A DNA stretch of 37,473 nucleotides, from contig SLRR01000143.1 in NCBI GenBank assembly GCA_007130865.1, positions 1 through 37,473 of the forward strand, given 5' to 3'. The notes below the pieces were generated by a model. The model was not told where the DNA came from. It saw nothing but the letters and a program-made list of their open reading frames with translations, and did not search any database. The position numbers and the translations under genes were made by a program. Numbering within the stretch: the first letter of the stretch is position 1; the number at the start of each line of letters is the position of its first letter. The DNA comes from Spirochaeta sp. Lineage in GTDB: Bacteria; Spirochaetota; Spirochaetia; DSM-27196; Alkalispirochaetaceae. This document shows, piece after piece, positions 1 to 8,379 of the stretch.

Positions 1-19
1 GATCTTCTAAAGATGCTTG

Positions 20-53
20 CGCCTGCCGGTTATCGTAACGGTGCCGGCAGGCG
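20..53. terminator. strong GC-rich hairpin near window start
   Basis: Positions 20-29 (CGCCTGCCGG) and 44-53 (CCGGCAGGCG) form a perfect 10-bp stem around a 14-nt loop. The octamer GATCTTCT occurs on both sides, at 1-8 and 53-60. There is no clear T-run, so it may be a terminator for whatever lies left of the window, or part of a repeat. It is about 190 nt beyond the stop of the first minus-strand gene, so it could also end that transcript. Seen directly; the function is a guess. Confidence 0.3.
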
Positions 54-64
54 ATCTTCTCGCT

Positions 65-117
65 TAATCTGGCGTCCCAAATAATCTGAGACGTTGTTCT
101 CGTTTAATGTGAGACGT
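65..117. repeat. three imperfect copies of a TAATSTGAGACGT motif
   Basis: Three related copies lie at 65-75 (TAATCTGGCGT), 82-94 (TAATCTGAGACGT) and 105-117 (TAATGTGAGACGT). Closely spaced short direct repeats of this kind are typical of the ends of IS21-family elements, and an IstB remnant occurs elsewhere in the window near 19.7 kb. No transposase reading frame is visible here, so this could be an IS end just inside the window or an unrelated repeat. Confidence 0.35.
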
Positions 118-245
118 GACAAGGGGTGGCGCGTGGATTTTTTCCATGGCGGCGATGTGATCTGTCAGGCCACCCGTACGGCACATCGTGCCGTACTCAC
201 GCTTCGACCTGTCCATCGAAACCGGAGCGTTTCATCCTCTGTAAT

Positions 246-1553
246 CTATTGGTCAACGAGAATACCCATCATGTGAGCGAGTTTGGCTACGGTAAATCGA
301 TTACGTAAATAGTGACCTCCTCGGATACCCGCATCAACATCACTTGGGCGCATTCCCAGAACATAAGGGTCCGTCGGAGATCCCACCGCTTCCAGAAACC
401 GCGTTATTGATTCAGCGCGCGGTACACTCGTCGCAATTTTCTGTATCTCCGGCCAACATTTAATGACCCGATCAGCGATACCCAACTGTTGTTCGTCCGT
501 GAGTTCTAGGTACTCTTTATGCTCATTTACTATTATATTACCGATATCTCCAAATAACATCTTGATTTCTCTTTCCTGATTTTGACGAGAAAGGGGCAAT
601 CGGTTATAAAATAGTTTTTCGACATCAGTAACGTTGAGTGCTCGCAACTTCTCGTATATCCGCGCGGAGAACGCTGTAGCGATACCAACCTGAGCACCGT
701 GGAGCGCCGTTTGCGAACTTTGCTGATTCTTTATTGTTAACATTTCCCAGACGTGTGAAACATGGTGTTCTGACCCGGACGCAGGTTGGGAGTCGCCAAA
801 ACCTATCATGCACAATCCTGTTTCGGTAAGAGAACCAAACAACGTTAGCAATCCCTTTGGATCTCGTTGAGCGATTGAATCAATGACGGACAAGCACCGA
901 TCAACAGCAGCAGTAACTCGCATGGCAATTCCCTCGTCGAATAACTCATCACGAACCAACGTTCCAAGTCGCCAGTCGGCAATCGAAGTAGTTTTACCGA
1001 GAAGGTCACCGAAACCCGCCGCCGTAAGTTCCGGAGGCGCCACAGCAAGGACTTCTCTATCAGCAAAGATAGCTTCTGGGGGTTGCGCGAAGTACGTTCG
1101 TTTTATTCCGTCGATCACTAACGGACTACCTTTGGAAGCATATCCATCTACGGAGGCAGCGGTTGGAAAAGCGATAAAACGAACTCCAAGGCGATACGAA
1201 ACATAACGAGTTATATCGGTGATCGTACCGGAACCGACAGCTATAAAAACGCTACTTTCTACGGGACTGCGGGTTAAAACTCGTGAAAGAGAGGATTCGT
1301 CGGCGCGAAGGCCGCTGGCGGGAAGTGTTATTACCTGCGTGGAGATGCCTGCATTTCGCAGCGCTTGTAGAACAGCTTCTCCCGCAGCAATGTAGGTGTG
1401 ACTATCTGCTACAACTATTACACACTGACCTGAATACCGGTTTTCTACGAACGCACATAGTTGCGCGATCGCTTCACCTCCAATGTAAAGAGGTGCGATT
1501 TCGTTTTCTGCCATAGCGACTCTTAACAACCGTTCTCCATCCACATAAAACAT
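246..1553 (-). CDS. glycerol-1-phosphate dehydrogenase-like (AraM/EgsA-type) NAD(P)-dependent polyol-phosphate dehydrogenase
   Basis: This 435-residue protein belongs to the iron/zinc alcohol dehydrogenase superfamily, on the glycerol-1-phosphate dehydrogenase (AraM/EgsA) branch, which interconverts a polyol phosphate and a keto phosphate with NAD(P). The nucleotide-binding GSGTITDI lies near residues 108-115. The predicted metal ligands are all present: Asp183 in GFGDLLGK, His in GSEHHVSH near 263 and His285 in LHGAQVG. The ATG at 1553 has no clear ribosome-binding site; an internal ATG at 1514 (MAENEIAP) would also give a full domain. It is a paralogue of the plus-strand gene ending at 13641, which has lost the Asp ligand. 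It lies 460 bp beyond the polyol operon on the same strand and probably has its own promoter. The actual substrate may be a tetritol or pentitol phosphate rather than glycerol phosphate; that is inference. Confidence 0.85.
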   Translation of the reverse strand: MFYVDGERLLRVAMAENEIAPLYIGGEAIAQLCAFVENRYSGQCVIVVADSHTYIAAGEAVLQALRNAGISTQVITLPASGLRADESSLSRVLTRSPVESSVFIAVGSGTITDITRYVSYRLGVRFIAFPTAASVDGYASKGSPLVIDGIKRTYFAQPPEAIFADREVLAVAPPELTAAGFGDLLGKTTSIADWRLGTLVRDELFDEGIAMRVTAAVDRCLSVIDSIAQRDPKGLLTLFGSLTETGLCMIGFGDSQPASGSEHHVSHVWEMLTIKNQQSSQTALHGAQVGIATAFSARIYEKLRALNVTDVEKLFYNRLPLSRQNQEREIKMLFGDIGNIIVNEHKEYLELTDEQQLGIADRVIKCWPEIQKIATSVPRAESITRFLEAVGSPTDPYVLGMRPSDVDAGIRGGHYLRNRFTVAKLAHMMGILVDQ

Positions 1554-2013
1554 CGGATCTATACATCAGCAAGAACTTGACGTACGCTCACGTCCGTTCA
1601 AACGTTATTTTACTATCACCTGTCCGGCGACGATCTCCCGCAGTGTTCTCGCCTATCGTAACCTGTGCACATATTATTGTGAGAATCCTCCGAATGACGA
1701 AGCGAAGGCGACGCCCCGCAACCGTTAACATCAACATTGCGGTAAGAACGGTTTCGCATTCCGATTTGTCGCGATAACCGATGATAAAAAATTATGGTGA
1801 TCAACATATCGATCAGCTCGTCGCTCCCACACTAGTCACTCAGATGACATTGGCGATCAATACGAAAAACCGGTCAGCCCGGCGACGATATTAGTATCAT
1901 AAACAGCGTTTTCCTCGTTAATATATTTAAAGTTGCTACAAATAACGCTTGTCGTCACGTCAACTTTCGTACATATCACGACGTTGGAAAACGTTTTTGG
2001 GCCTCCCCCAGTA
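1554..2013. other. 460-bp AT-richer intergenic region
   Basis: No credible gene is seen. The stretch separates the end of the minus-strand polyol operon (stop at 2014) from the start of the next minus-strand gene at 1553. It is visibly more AT-rich than the flanking genes, particularly around 1780-1960. I could not identify a convincing promoter pair or an intrinsic terminator, although both are expected here. Confidence 0.5.
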
Positions 2014-2970
2014 TTAATATGTTTCTCGCTCATTCATGAACTCAATCGTATGATCCCTATCTAAAATACCCGCGTCGGACCCCAGACCCTGGATAACCAG
2101 CGCCCCGCAGGCTGAACCCAGGCGCATCGCTTTCGGGATCTCCCAGCCCATGGAAAGGCCGGTGATGAATCCCGCACAATAGGAGTCTCCGCATCCGGTT
2201 GAGTCCACCACCGGCACCCGGTAGGAGGGAACGCGCACCGGTGTCTCGTGGCGCTTCTCACTGCTGGTGTAGATGCTGCCCCGTTCGCCGTCTTTCAGAA
2301 CGAGATGGGTAGCTCCCCGATCAAAGCAGTAGCTGAATATCTCCTGCTCTTCTTTCTCGCCGCTTATCATGGCGACTTCTTCCAGACCGGGCATAAAGTA
2401 GTCGACGTATGGCAGACACTTCTCTATCGAGGACTCCAGTTGTGGGTGAGGCAACGCCAGCAGATCGTAGGTGCTGATAATCCCTTTGTCCCGGGCAAAG
2501 CGAAATACTCTCGAGAGAGGTTCTCCGTCGATTGCGGGCATCAACGGCGTGCCACCGACATGGAGAAAGCTGCAGCTCCCAAGAAGGTCGAAGTCGACGT
2601 CGTCGATGTTGTAATACGCGTTGGCGCCCGGAACGTGCAGCGCCGGCCGCTCTCCATTTGGGCGTATAGGCAGCATGGTGGAAGATGTCTGTACTTCCGA
2701 CTTCCTCACCAGTCCCGACGTATCTATTCCGTATCGCTGCATCGTCGCCAGGAGGAACTCTCCCAGTTCATCCTCCCCGATTGCACCGAACGCTACGACT
2801 TCCATACCAAGCTTAGCAAGGTCTACGGCTGTCCCCGCCGCGGTTCCCGCGACGGTAACCCGGATTTCATCAAGTAGTGTCAACCCCTGACCTTCCGGTA
2901 TGGAGTCGACATGACGTCCAAGGACGTCTACTATGTGAATTCCCAGGCTTGCTACACGATGACCTTTCAA
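2014..2970 (-). CDS. PfkB/ribokinase-family carbohydrate kinase
   Basis: A ribokinase-like sugar kinase of about 318 residues that transfers the ATP gamma-phosphate to a sugar or sugar-derived hydroxyl. It has the N-terminal glycine-rich substrate region (VTVAGTAAGTAVDLAKLGMEV) and the C-terminal PfkB signature DSTGCGDSYCAGF with the catalytic Asp and anion hole. I chose the TTG at 2970 because AAGGAAGG lies directly upstream; a GTG at 2991 gives 325 residues but has no such site. It is the last gene of the polyol operon, 63 bp after the RpiB-like gene. Its substrate is unknown. It could phosphorylate an alternative ketose or a keto-sugar phosphate made by the enzymes upstream. Confidence 0.9.
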   Translation of the reverse strand: MKGHRVASLGIHIVDVLGRHVDSIPEGQGLTLLDEIRVTVAGTAAGTAVDLAKLGMEVVAFGAIGEDELGEFLLATMQRYGIDTSGLVRKSEVQTSSTMLPIRPNGERPALHVPGANAYYNIDDVDFDLLGSCSFLHVGGTPLMPAIDGEPLSRVFRFARDKGIISTYDLLALPHPQLESSIEKCLPYVDYFMPGLEEVAMISGEKEEQEIFSYCFDRGATHLVLKDGERGSIYTSSEKRHETPVRVPSYRVPVVDSTGCGDSYCAGFITGLSMGWEIPKAMRLGSACGALVIQGLGSDAGILDRDHTIEFMNERETY

Positions 2971-3033
2971 GTTTGTTTCCTTCCTTAACACTTAACACCA
3001 CTGGGACGAGAACCGGGATACATCGCGAGCCCG

Positions 3034-3483
3034 TCAGGCGTCTCTCTTCGTTGCGTATTCCTTGATGCGCTGCACCTTAGGTCCGCTGCGGCCGGAAGGA
3101 TCGAAGTTTCCGGTATTCTCGAAGTAGACGCGGGCCATCATCCGGGCTACCTTGTCCCCGGTTACCTGTTGGCCCATGGCTATCAAGTTTGCGTCGTTGG
3201 AGAGCGCTGCGCGCTCCGCCTGGTAACAGTCCGTCACCAGCGCACAGTACGCTCCGGGTACCTTGTTTGCCGCGATGCTGGCTCCGATACCGGTCCCACA
3301 GAGCACCACTCCCCGGTCGTATTCCCCTCGCGCTACCGCTTCGGCCACCGCTATCACCACGTTGGCGTAGATCGGGTCGTCCGCGCCGAAGTCCTTCAGC
3401 TCGTGACCCATCCCGGCTACCTCGTCCATGAGTTCTTTTTTCAGGGGAGCGGCGTTGGGATCACAGCCAACCGCTACTTTCAT
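3034..3483 (-). CDS. RpiB/LacAB-family sugar-phosphate isomerase, probably erythrulose-4-phosphate isomerase-like
   Basis: A 149-residue RpiB-fold isomerase that interconverts aldose and ketose phosphates in the cytoplasm. The start MKVAVGCDPNAAPLKK, the DDPIYANV segment and the active-site LCGTGIGASIAANKVPGAY with its Cys are typical. This DPNA/DDPIYAN style resembles the RpiB homologues assigned as D-erythrulose 4-phosphate isomerases (DerI/EryI) in bacterial tetritol pathways. That fits the DhaKL genes just upstream, which would supply an erythrulose phosphate. The ATG overlaps the dhaL stop by 4 nt (ATGA), so translation is coupled. A generic ribose-5-phosphate isomerase B is the alternative. 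Confidence 0.9.
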   Translation of the reverse strand: MKVAVGCDPNAAPLKKELMDEVAGMGHELKDFGADDPIYANVVIAVAEAVARGEYDRGVVLCGTGIGASIAANKVPGAYCALVTDCYQAERAALSNDANLIAMGQQVTGDKVARMMARVYFENTGNFDPSGRSGPKVQRIKEYATKRDA

Positions 3484-4145
3484 GCGTCGACCTCGGCGGA
3501 AGCTCCGCCGGCAAGCTCCTTCGCCGTATCGGCCATGCTCTTCAGCATGAAGTAGCAGCTGGTAGCGCCGGCGTCCAGGACTCCCCGGCTGCGTTCACCC
3601 AGCCGGCTGGAGCGGCCGATCTGTGCAACCATGTCCTCCGTGCTTTTCCATCCCTTCTCCGCCGCCGCCACCATGTCATCCAGAGCTTCGCTGAAGCTCC
3701 TTCCCATGGTTACGGCCTGGCGCAGCGCATCGGTTGCGGGATCGAGAGTGTCTACCAGCGTCTTGTCGCCGGGTTTGGCCTCGCCCAACGCCCGAATCGC
3801 CTCGTACGCTGCTTCCAGCATATCGGCGAAAGTAGTGGCGGTCACCTCTTCGGCATCCTTACTCGCTTTAGCCATCGCTTTGTAGAACTGCCCGTACAGC
3901 GGCCCCATGGACCCACCGATCTCAAGCAGCAGCGTTCGCCCCAGGGTTTTCAAGGCATCACTCATACCCATGCCCTCTTCCAATCGCTCTTTGGTCAGTT
4001 GAAAACCCTTATCCATATTGATCCCGTGATCGCCATCACCGATCTTCCCGTCGATCTCGCTCAAATATGCGCGGTTCTCGTGGATCAACTCTATCAACCG
4101 CTCCACGATCACCCGACCATCGGCGTTCCTGAACTGTTCTGCCAT
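3480..4145 (-). CDS. dhaL: DhaL-type kinase subunit (nucleotide-binding)
   Basis: This is the ADP/ATP-binding subunit of a dihydroxyacetone-kinase-type enzyme, about 221 residues and all-helical by family. The Mg-nucleotide motif DGKIGDGDHGINMDKG near residues 32-47 contains the conserved aspartates. The open frame extends upstream to 4691, but that part is antisense or out-of-frame to dhaK and is not real: the DhaL family begins at MAEQFRNADGR (ATG 4145), preceded by GAGG. It lies 11 bp after dhaK and overlaps the isomerase by 4 nt. DhaK and DhaL are separate here, as in PTS-type kinases, but no DhaM is in the window, so the phosphate donor (ATP or PTS) is open. The context suggests erythrulose rather than dihydroxyacetone as substrate. 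Confidence 0.92.
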   Translation of the reverse strand: MAEQFRNADGRVIVERLIELIHENRAYLSEIDGKIGDGDHGINMDKGFQLTKERLEEGMGMSDALKTLGRTLLLEIGGSMGPLYGQFYKAMAKASKDAEEVTATTFADMLEAAYEAIRALGEAKPGDKTLVDTLDPATDALRQAVTMGRSFSEALDDMVAAAEKGWKSTEDMVAQIGRSSRLGERSRGVLDAGATSCYFMLKSMADTAKELAGGASAEVDA

Positions 4146-4156
4146 ATCGTAAAACC

Positions 4157-5161
4157 TCAGATCACCGTCTGCCGAAAACCCATGGAGTAAGCATCCATAT
4201 CGATCAGCTCCCTCAGCTCCTCGTCCAGCTTCATGACGGTCAGAGTGATGCCCATCATTTCCAGACTCGTGAAGTAGTTTCCCACGTACGGCCGGTGTAC
4301 GGTGATCTTCTTCTCCTTCAGGACCTCCGCCACACGATCGTAGAAGATGTACTGCTCCATCACCGGTGTTGCGCCCAGACCGCTGACCAGCACCACGACC
4401 TCGTCGCCCGCGCCAAAGGGCAGGTCCGGCAGTATGATGTCCAGAGCCATATCCGCCATTGTGTCCGCGGATTTCAGATCCATCACTTTGATCCCCGGTT
4501 CTCCGTGGTGCCCGATACCCACTTCCATCTTTCCCGGTTCTATGGAGAAGTTGGGTTTCCCCACCGCCGGGATGGTGCACGGTGTCAGCCCGATCCCCAC
4601 GCTGCGCGTGTTGTCGATCGCCTTCTGTGCCGCGGCGATCACCTCGTCCAGGCTGCCTCCGGCAGCGGCCTTTGCGCCGCCGACCTTCCACATCAGTACC
4701 TCACCGGCCACTCCCCGACGCTTCGCTTCCTGCCCCTTCGGGGCACTCGGGACGTCGTCGTTGGCCAGAACCGTCTTCACGATTATGTCGTCCTCTTCCG
4801 CCTCCTCGGCAGCCATCTTCACGTTCATCACGTCTCCGGCGTAGTTGCCGTACAGAACCGCCACACCTTTGCCGCTGTCGGCGGCTTTGATCGCGTCGTA
4901 AAACGCCTTTGCCGTGGGCGAGCTGAAGATTTCCCCTACCGCGACGGCGTCCACCAGATTCTTTCCCACGTAGCCCACAAAAGCCGGTTTGTGACCGCTC
5001 CCTCCGCCGGTAACGATACCGACCTTTCCCTCAATGGGAGCATCTTTGTACTTTACTACCCGGGGGTTCGGGGTGGATGCTACTGTGTCGGCGTGCGCTT
5101 TCAGGAATCCTTTGAGCATTTCATCCACGACCTTGTCGGGGTCGTTAATTATCCGTTGCAT
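4157..5161 (-). CDS. dhaK: DhaK-type kinase subunit (ketose-binding)
   Basis: The substrate-binding subunit of a dihydroxyacetone-kinase-type enzyme, 334 residues. GGGSGHKPAFVGYVG near residue 53 and the later GIGHHGEPG, which carries the histidine that binds the ketose covalently as a hemiaminal, are both present. The family binds short ketoses such as dihydroxyacetone and erythrulose. The ATG at 5161 shares one base with the stop of the upstream ATPase gene (TAATG) and has GGAGGA about 9 nt upstream. The combination with a polyol dehydrogenase and an RpiB isomerase points to erythrulose phosphorylation; that is inference from context. Confidence 0.93.
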   Translation of the reverse strand: MQRIINDPDKVVDEMLKGFLKAHADTVASTPNPRVVKYKDAPIEGKVGIVTGGGSGHKPAFVGYVGKNLVDAVAVGEIFSSPTAKAFYDAIKAADSGKGVAVLYGNYAGDVMNVKMAAEEAEEDDIIVKTVLANDDVPSAPKGQEAKRRGVAGEVLMWKVGGAKAAAGGSLDEVIAAAQKAIDNTRSVGIGLTPCTIPAVGKPNFSIEPGKMEVGIGHHGEPGIKVMDLKSADTMADMALDIILPDLPFGAGDEVVVLVSGLGATPVMEQYIFYDRVAEVLKEKKITVHRPYVGNYFTSLEMMGITLTVMKLDEELRELIDMDAYSMGFRQTVI

Positions 5162-6294
5162 TATTCACCATCCTCCAGCTTATAGGTTGTACTGATACAC
5201 TCTTCCGTCTCGGCATCGAAGATATGTACCCTGTTATCGGGTACGAAGAAATCCACGGTATCGCCGACTTTGTAGAACTGGTAGGGACTGACCACGACCG
5301 TCAGCGTATCGCCGTCAATTTTGAACGTTACGTGGTTTTCCTCGCCCAGGAATTCAAACACGTCAACAACTCCGGTCAGCTTGGTAGTATCACCGATATC
5401 GTCGGTGTGGGGATCGTGAGGTCGGATACCGACAATAAAGTGCTTGCCTCCACGGTTAAGAATCCTCGTACGCCACTTGTCCGGTATGGAGTACTCCAGC
5501 GAGCCGTGGTTGGATTTCAATACCGGATGCCCGTTGTCCTGGATGAGAGTGCACTCCACGAAGTTGATCGCCGGTTCGCCGATAAAATCCGCTACGAAAC
5601 GGTTTACCGGGTAGTCCAGCAGCTCTTCTCTCGTACCAATCTGGTGTAATACCGCGAAGTTCATTACGGCGATTCGGTCCGCAAGCGATATGGCCTCCAG
5701 CTGATCATGAGTGACGTAGATGAACGTAGTTTTCAGCTCGTCGTGAAGATGTTTGATCTGGGCTCGGGTGGACGTCCTGAGCGTAACGTCGAGATGTGAG
5801 AGCGGTTCATCCAGGAGAAAAACCTCGGGCTCCCGAATCAGGGCTCGCGCGAGCGATATCCGCTGCTGTTGTCCTCCACTGAGTTGACTGGGCCCCCGGT
5901 CAAGCAGATCCTCGATCTCAAGCATATCAACCACGCGCTTCAGTCGTTTCTCGCACTCGATTTCGGGCATGCCCTTGGCGCGCAACGGAAACAGGATGTT
6001 TTCGCGGACGCTGAGGTGGGTGTATAAAGCGTACGTCTCGAAGGACATGGCCACATTCCGGTCCTGCGGCGACAGGTCGTTTACCAGCCGGTCGCCAATG
6101 TAGATTTCGCCGCTGGTGACATCCTCCAGGCCCACGATCATCCTCATCGAGGAAGTTTTACCGCATCCCGATGGTCCCAGAAGGCACATGAACTCGCCGT
6201 CGCGCACCTCCAGATTGAGGTCACGAACAGCTTTTACTTCTTCCTTCTTACTGATATACGTCTTGTAGACGTTTTTTAACGTTACAGATGCCAT
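5161..6294 (-). CDS. CUT1 sugar-alcohol ABC importer, ATPase subunit 2 (MalK/UgpC-type)
   Basis: A MalK-type ATPase of about 377 residues with an N-terminal nucleotide-binding domain and a C-terminal OB/TOBE regulatory domain. Walker A GPSGCGKT is near 40-47, the signature LSGGQQQR and Walker B VFLLDEPLSHLD are intact, and the H-loop is YVTHDQLEA. The Q-loop position, glutamine in MalK (MVFQSYALYPH), is glutamate here (MSFETYALYTH, codon GAG). I chose the ATG at 6294, with GGGGA upstream, over a TTG two codons earlier. Together with the adjacent non-identical ATPase it probably forms a heterodimer under the two permeases. It lies 12 bp after its partner and is coupled to dhaK. Confidence 0.93.
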   Translation of the reverse strand: MASVTLKNVYKTYISKKEEVKAVRDLNLEVRDGEFMCLLGPSGCGKTSSMRMIVGLEDVTSGEIYIGDRLVNDLSPQDRNVAMSFETYALYTHLSVRENILFPLRAKGMPEIECEKRLKRVVDMLEIEDLLDRGPSQLSGGQQQRISLARALIREPEVFLLDEPLSHLDVTLRTSTRAQIKHLHDELKTTFIYVTHDQLEAISLADRIAVMNFAVLHQIGTREELLDYPVNRFVADFIGEPAINFVECTLIQDNGHPVLKSNHGSLEYSIPDKWRTRILNRGGKHFIVGIRPHDPHTDDIGDTTKLTGVVDVFEFLGEENHVTFKIDGDTLTVVVSPYQFYKVGDTVDFFVPDNRVHIFDAETEECISTTYKLEDGE

Positions 6295-6306
6295 AAACAA
6301 TCCCCT

Positions 6307-7416
6307 CTACAGATAAACCAGGTTAGTTGTCGACTTCTCGTCGAACAGGTAAATGTCTTCCGGATCGATATGGAGCGAGAGTTTATCGTCGAGCTCGAAG
6401 TGCTCATTTGCGTTCGTGAGCACCCGCAAGCGGACGCCCTCTACCTCGACGATCAGCACACCATACGTCACGAAGGGGTTGAAAGCGTATACGATACCGT
6501 TAAAGGATCCCTGTCCGTTCTGGGACCTTTTCACCGCTTGTGGCCGGAATCCGATGCGAACACGCCCTCCACCTGCCTTTGCCTTAACCAGCTGTTCCTG
6601 CTCGCCGGTCAGGGTGAAGCTCATCGAGGGGATATCGTCCACAACGAGCATCGTATGCCCGTCGTGAGATCGGATACTGCTCCCCACAAGGTTCACTTCC
6701 GGGAAACCCACGTGTTTCGCCACAAACTCGTTGATGGGCTTGTGATAGACCACATCCGGTGTATCGACTTGCTCGATCTGCCCTGCATTGATGACACCGA
6801 CCCGGTCTCCCAGGGACAGTCCTTCCACGTAGTCGTGGGTGACATAGATTGTCGTGGTGTTCAGTTCCCGTTGCAGGCGATTTAATTCTACCCGCATGCG
6901 ATGCCTGACCTTGGCATCGACGTGCGACAGCGGTTCATCCAGGAGGAACACGGATGGCCGCCTGACCATGGCACGACCGAGAGAGACACGCTGCTTTTGA
7001 CCACCGCTGAGCTCACCGGGACGACGATCCAGCAGATGTCCGATCTCCAGCATGCCGGCGATCCGCTTTACTTCTTTGTCTACTTCGTCTTCCGGCTTCC
7101 GGTATTTTGGAGACCTCAGTGGATTCGCGATGTTGTCGTACACGTTGAAGTGCGGATAAAGGGCGTAGCTCTCGAAGGTCATCGAGACGTTTCGTTCCGC
7201 CGGTTTTACCAGGTTGGAGAGCTTCCCATCGATGTACAACCGCCCGTCGGTCGGCGTAATGAGCCCCGCCACCGTCTTCAGTGTCGTGGTTTTTCCGGCA
7301 CCGGAGGGCCCAACCAGGACGAAGAACTCTTCTTCCCTTATATCGAGGGACAGGTTCTTGATGCCCACGTCCTTCCCGTACATTTTTGTCACGTTATCAA
7401 ACTTTACCGTTCCCAT
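6307..7416 (-). CDS. CUT1 sugar-alcohol ABC importer, ATPase subunit 1 (MalK/UgpC-type)
   Basis: The first of two consecutive ATPases, 369 residues. It has Walker A GPSGAGKT at 36-43, signature LSGGQKQR, Walker B VFLLDEPLSHVD and H-loop YVTHDYVEG, followed by a TOBE-type C-terminal domain. As in its partner, the Q-loop glutamine is replaced by glutamate (MTFESYALYPH, residue 82). Operons with two different ATPases for one permease pair are known for polyol importers such as the rhizobial glycerol system GlpSTPQV. AAGGA lies about 9 nt before the ATG. The gene follows the MalG-type permease by 79 bp. Confidence 0.93.
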   Translation of the reverse strand: MGTVKFDNVTKMYGKDVGIKNLSLDIREEEFFVLVGPSGAGKTTTLKTVAGLITPTDGRLYIDGKLSNLVKPAERNVSMTFESYALYPHFNVYDNIANPLRSPKYRKPEDEVDKEVKRIAGMLEIGHLLDRRPGELSGGQKQRVSLGRAMVRRPSVFLLDEPLSHVDAKVRHRMRVELNRLQRELNTTTIYVTHDYVEGLSLGDRVGVINAGQIEQVDTPDVVYHKPINEFVAKHVGFPEVNLVGSSIRSHDGHTMLVVDDIPSMSFTLTGEQEQLVKAKAGGGRVRIGFRPQAVKRSQNGQGSFNGIVYAFNPFVTYGVLIVEVEGVRLRVLTNANEHFELDDKLSLHIDPEDIYLFDEKSTTNLVYL

Positions 7417-7495
7417 ACTTCTAAATCCTTACCTGATTCCTGAACGACCTGATTCCTGCACGATCATACTGTCTTACCGCAGATCCCATACGGAA

Positions 7496-8365
7496 CTACG
7501 CCTTTACCGCACCGAGGCTGAGACCGCGGATTAGATGCTTCTGTGCATACAGAGCCAGGGCCAGAGCCGGGATAGCTGCCAGTACAATGGCCGCCGCCAT
7601 GTCGCCGTACCTCAGCGCGTCGGCCGAGATGAACTGCATCGCTCCCACGGTAACCGGAGCTGTCCGGCTTCCACCGAGCAGGACGGCGAACACGAAGTTG
7701 TTCCACGCGTAGATGAACGCCAACAGACCCGACGCCGCGATCCCGGGACGAATCAGGGGCAGTACGATACGCCGGAACGTCTGGAACCGACCGTACCCGT
7801 CGAGCCAGCACGCTTCCTCCAGCTCCCGGGACACATCCTCAATGTATCCTCGGAGGATCCACACGATCATCGGGAGGGTTATCAGCTGATACACCCAGAT
7901 AAGGCCGGTGTAGGTATCCAGAAGTCCAAGACGTTGGAAGAAGATGTAGATCGGAATGATGACCATCAATTCCGGAGCAAACCGAAAGGAAAGAATCGTA
8001 AACGCCAGGTCTTCCTTACCCTTAAAATTGAACCGCGCTATCGCGTACGTGGCGGGGACACCGACCAGGATGGAGAGGGCGACCGATCCGAAACTGATGA
8101 GGAGACTGTTTCCGAAATTATGGAGAAAGTCCACCGTTGAACGACCTACGGTGCCTCCGGTCAGACCGGTGAACAGGCTCTGAAAGTTCTCGAACGTCGG
8201 TGTAAACCAGAAGGTCGGTGGCCAGGAGAGGATCTGCGTTCTCGTCTTGAAAGCAAGCGAGAAAACCCAAAGAACCGGAAAGAGCGCGGCGACGAAGTAT
8301 ACGATGAGAACCGCATTCATCAGGTAGTCGTTTATCTTGTCTTTTTGTGTCTTTACTTCAGGCAT
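7496..8365 (-). CDS. CUT1 ABC importer permease, MalG type
   Basis: An inner-membrane permease of about 289 residues with six hydrophobic segments. The cytoplasmic EAA loop, which docks on the ATPase, is visible as EEACWLDGYGRFQTFRRI. The upstream-extended frame to 8452 overlaps the preceding permease; the ATG at 8365 (MPEVKTQKDK) with AAAGGGAG in front is the natural start. It forms the translocation channel with the MalF-type subunit encoded 14 bp upstream. Substrate by context: a sugar alcohol, possibly a tetritol. Confidence 0.93.
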   Translation of the reverse strand: MPEVKTQKDKINDYLMNAVLIVYFVAALFPVLWVFSLAFKTRTQILSWPPTFWFTPTFENFQSLFTGLTGGTVGRSTVDFLHNFGNSLLISFGSVALSILVGVPATYAIARFNFKGKEDLAFTILSFRFAPELMVIIPIYIFFQRLGLLDTYTGLIWVYQLITLPMIVWILRGYIEDVSRELEEACWLDGYGRFQTFRRIVLPLIRPGIAASGLLAFIYAWNNFVFAVLLGGSRTAPVTVGAMQFISADALRYGDMAAAIVLAAIPALALALYAQKHLIRGLSLGAVKA

Positions 8366-8379
8366 CGTTTCATCTCCCT

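Noticed and set aside
4146-4691. Upstream extension of the DhaL frame
   Set aside because: It lies inside dhaK in another frame, is Arg/Gly-rich and unlike the family; the DhaL start with GAGG at 4145 is clear.
4295-5185. 296-codon plus-strand frame opposite dhaK
   Set aside because: Shadow of a GC-biased real gene; His/Arg-rich composition and no domain.
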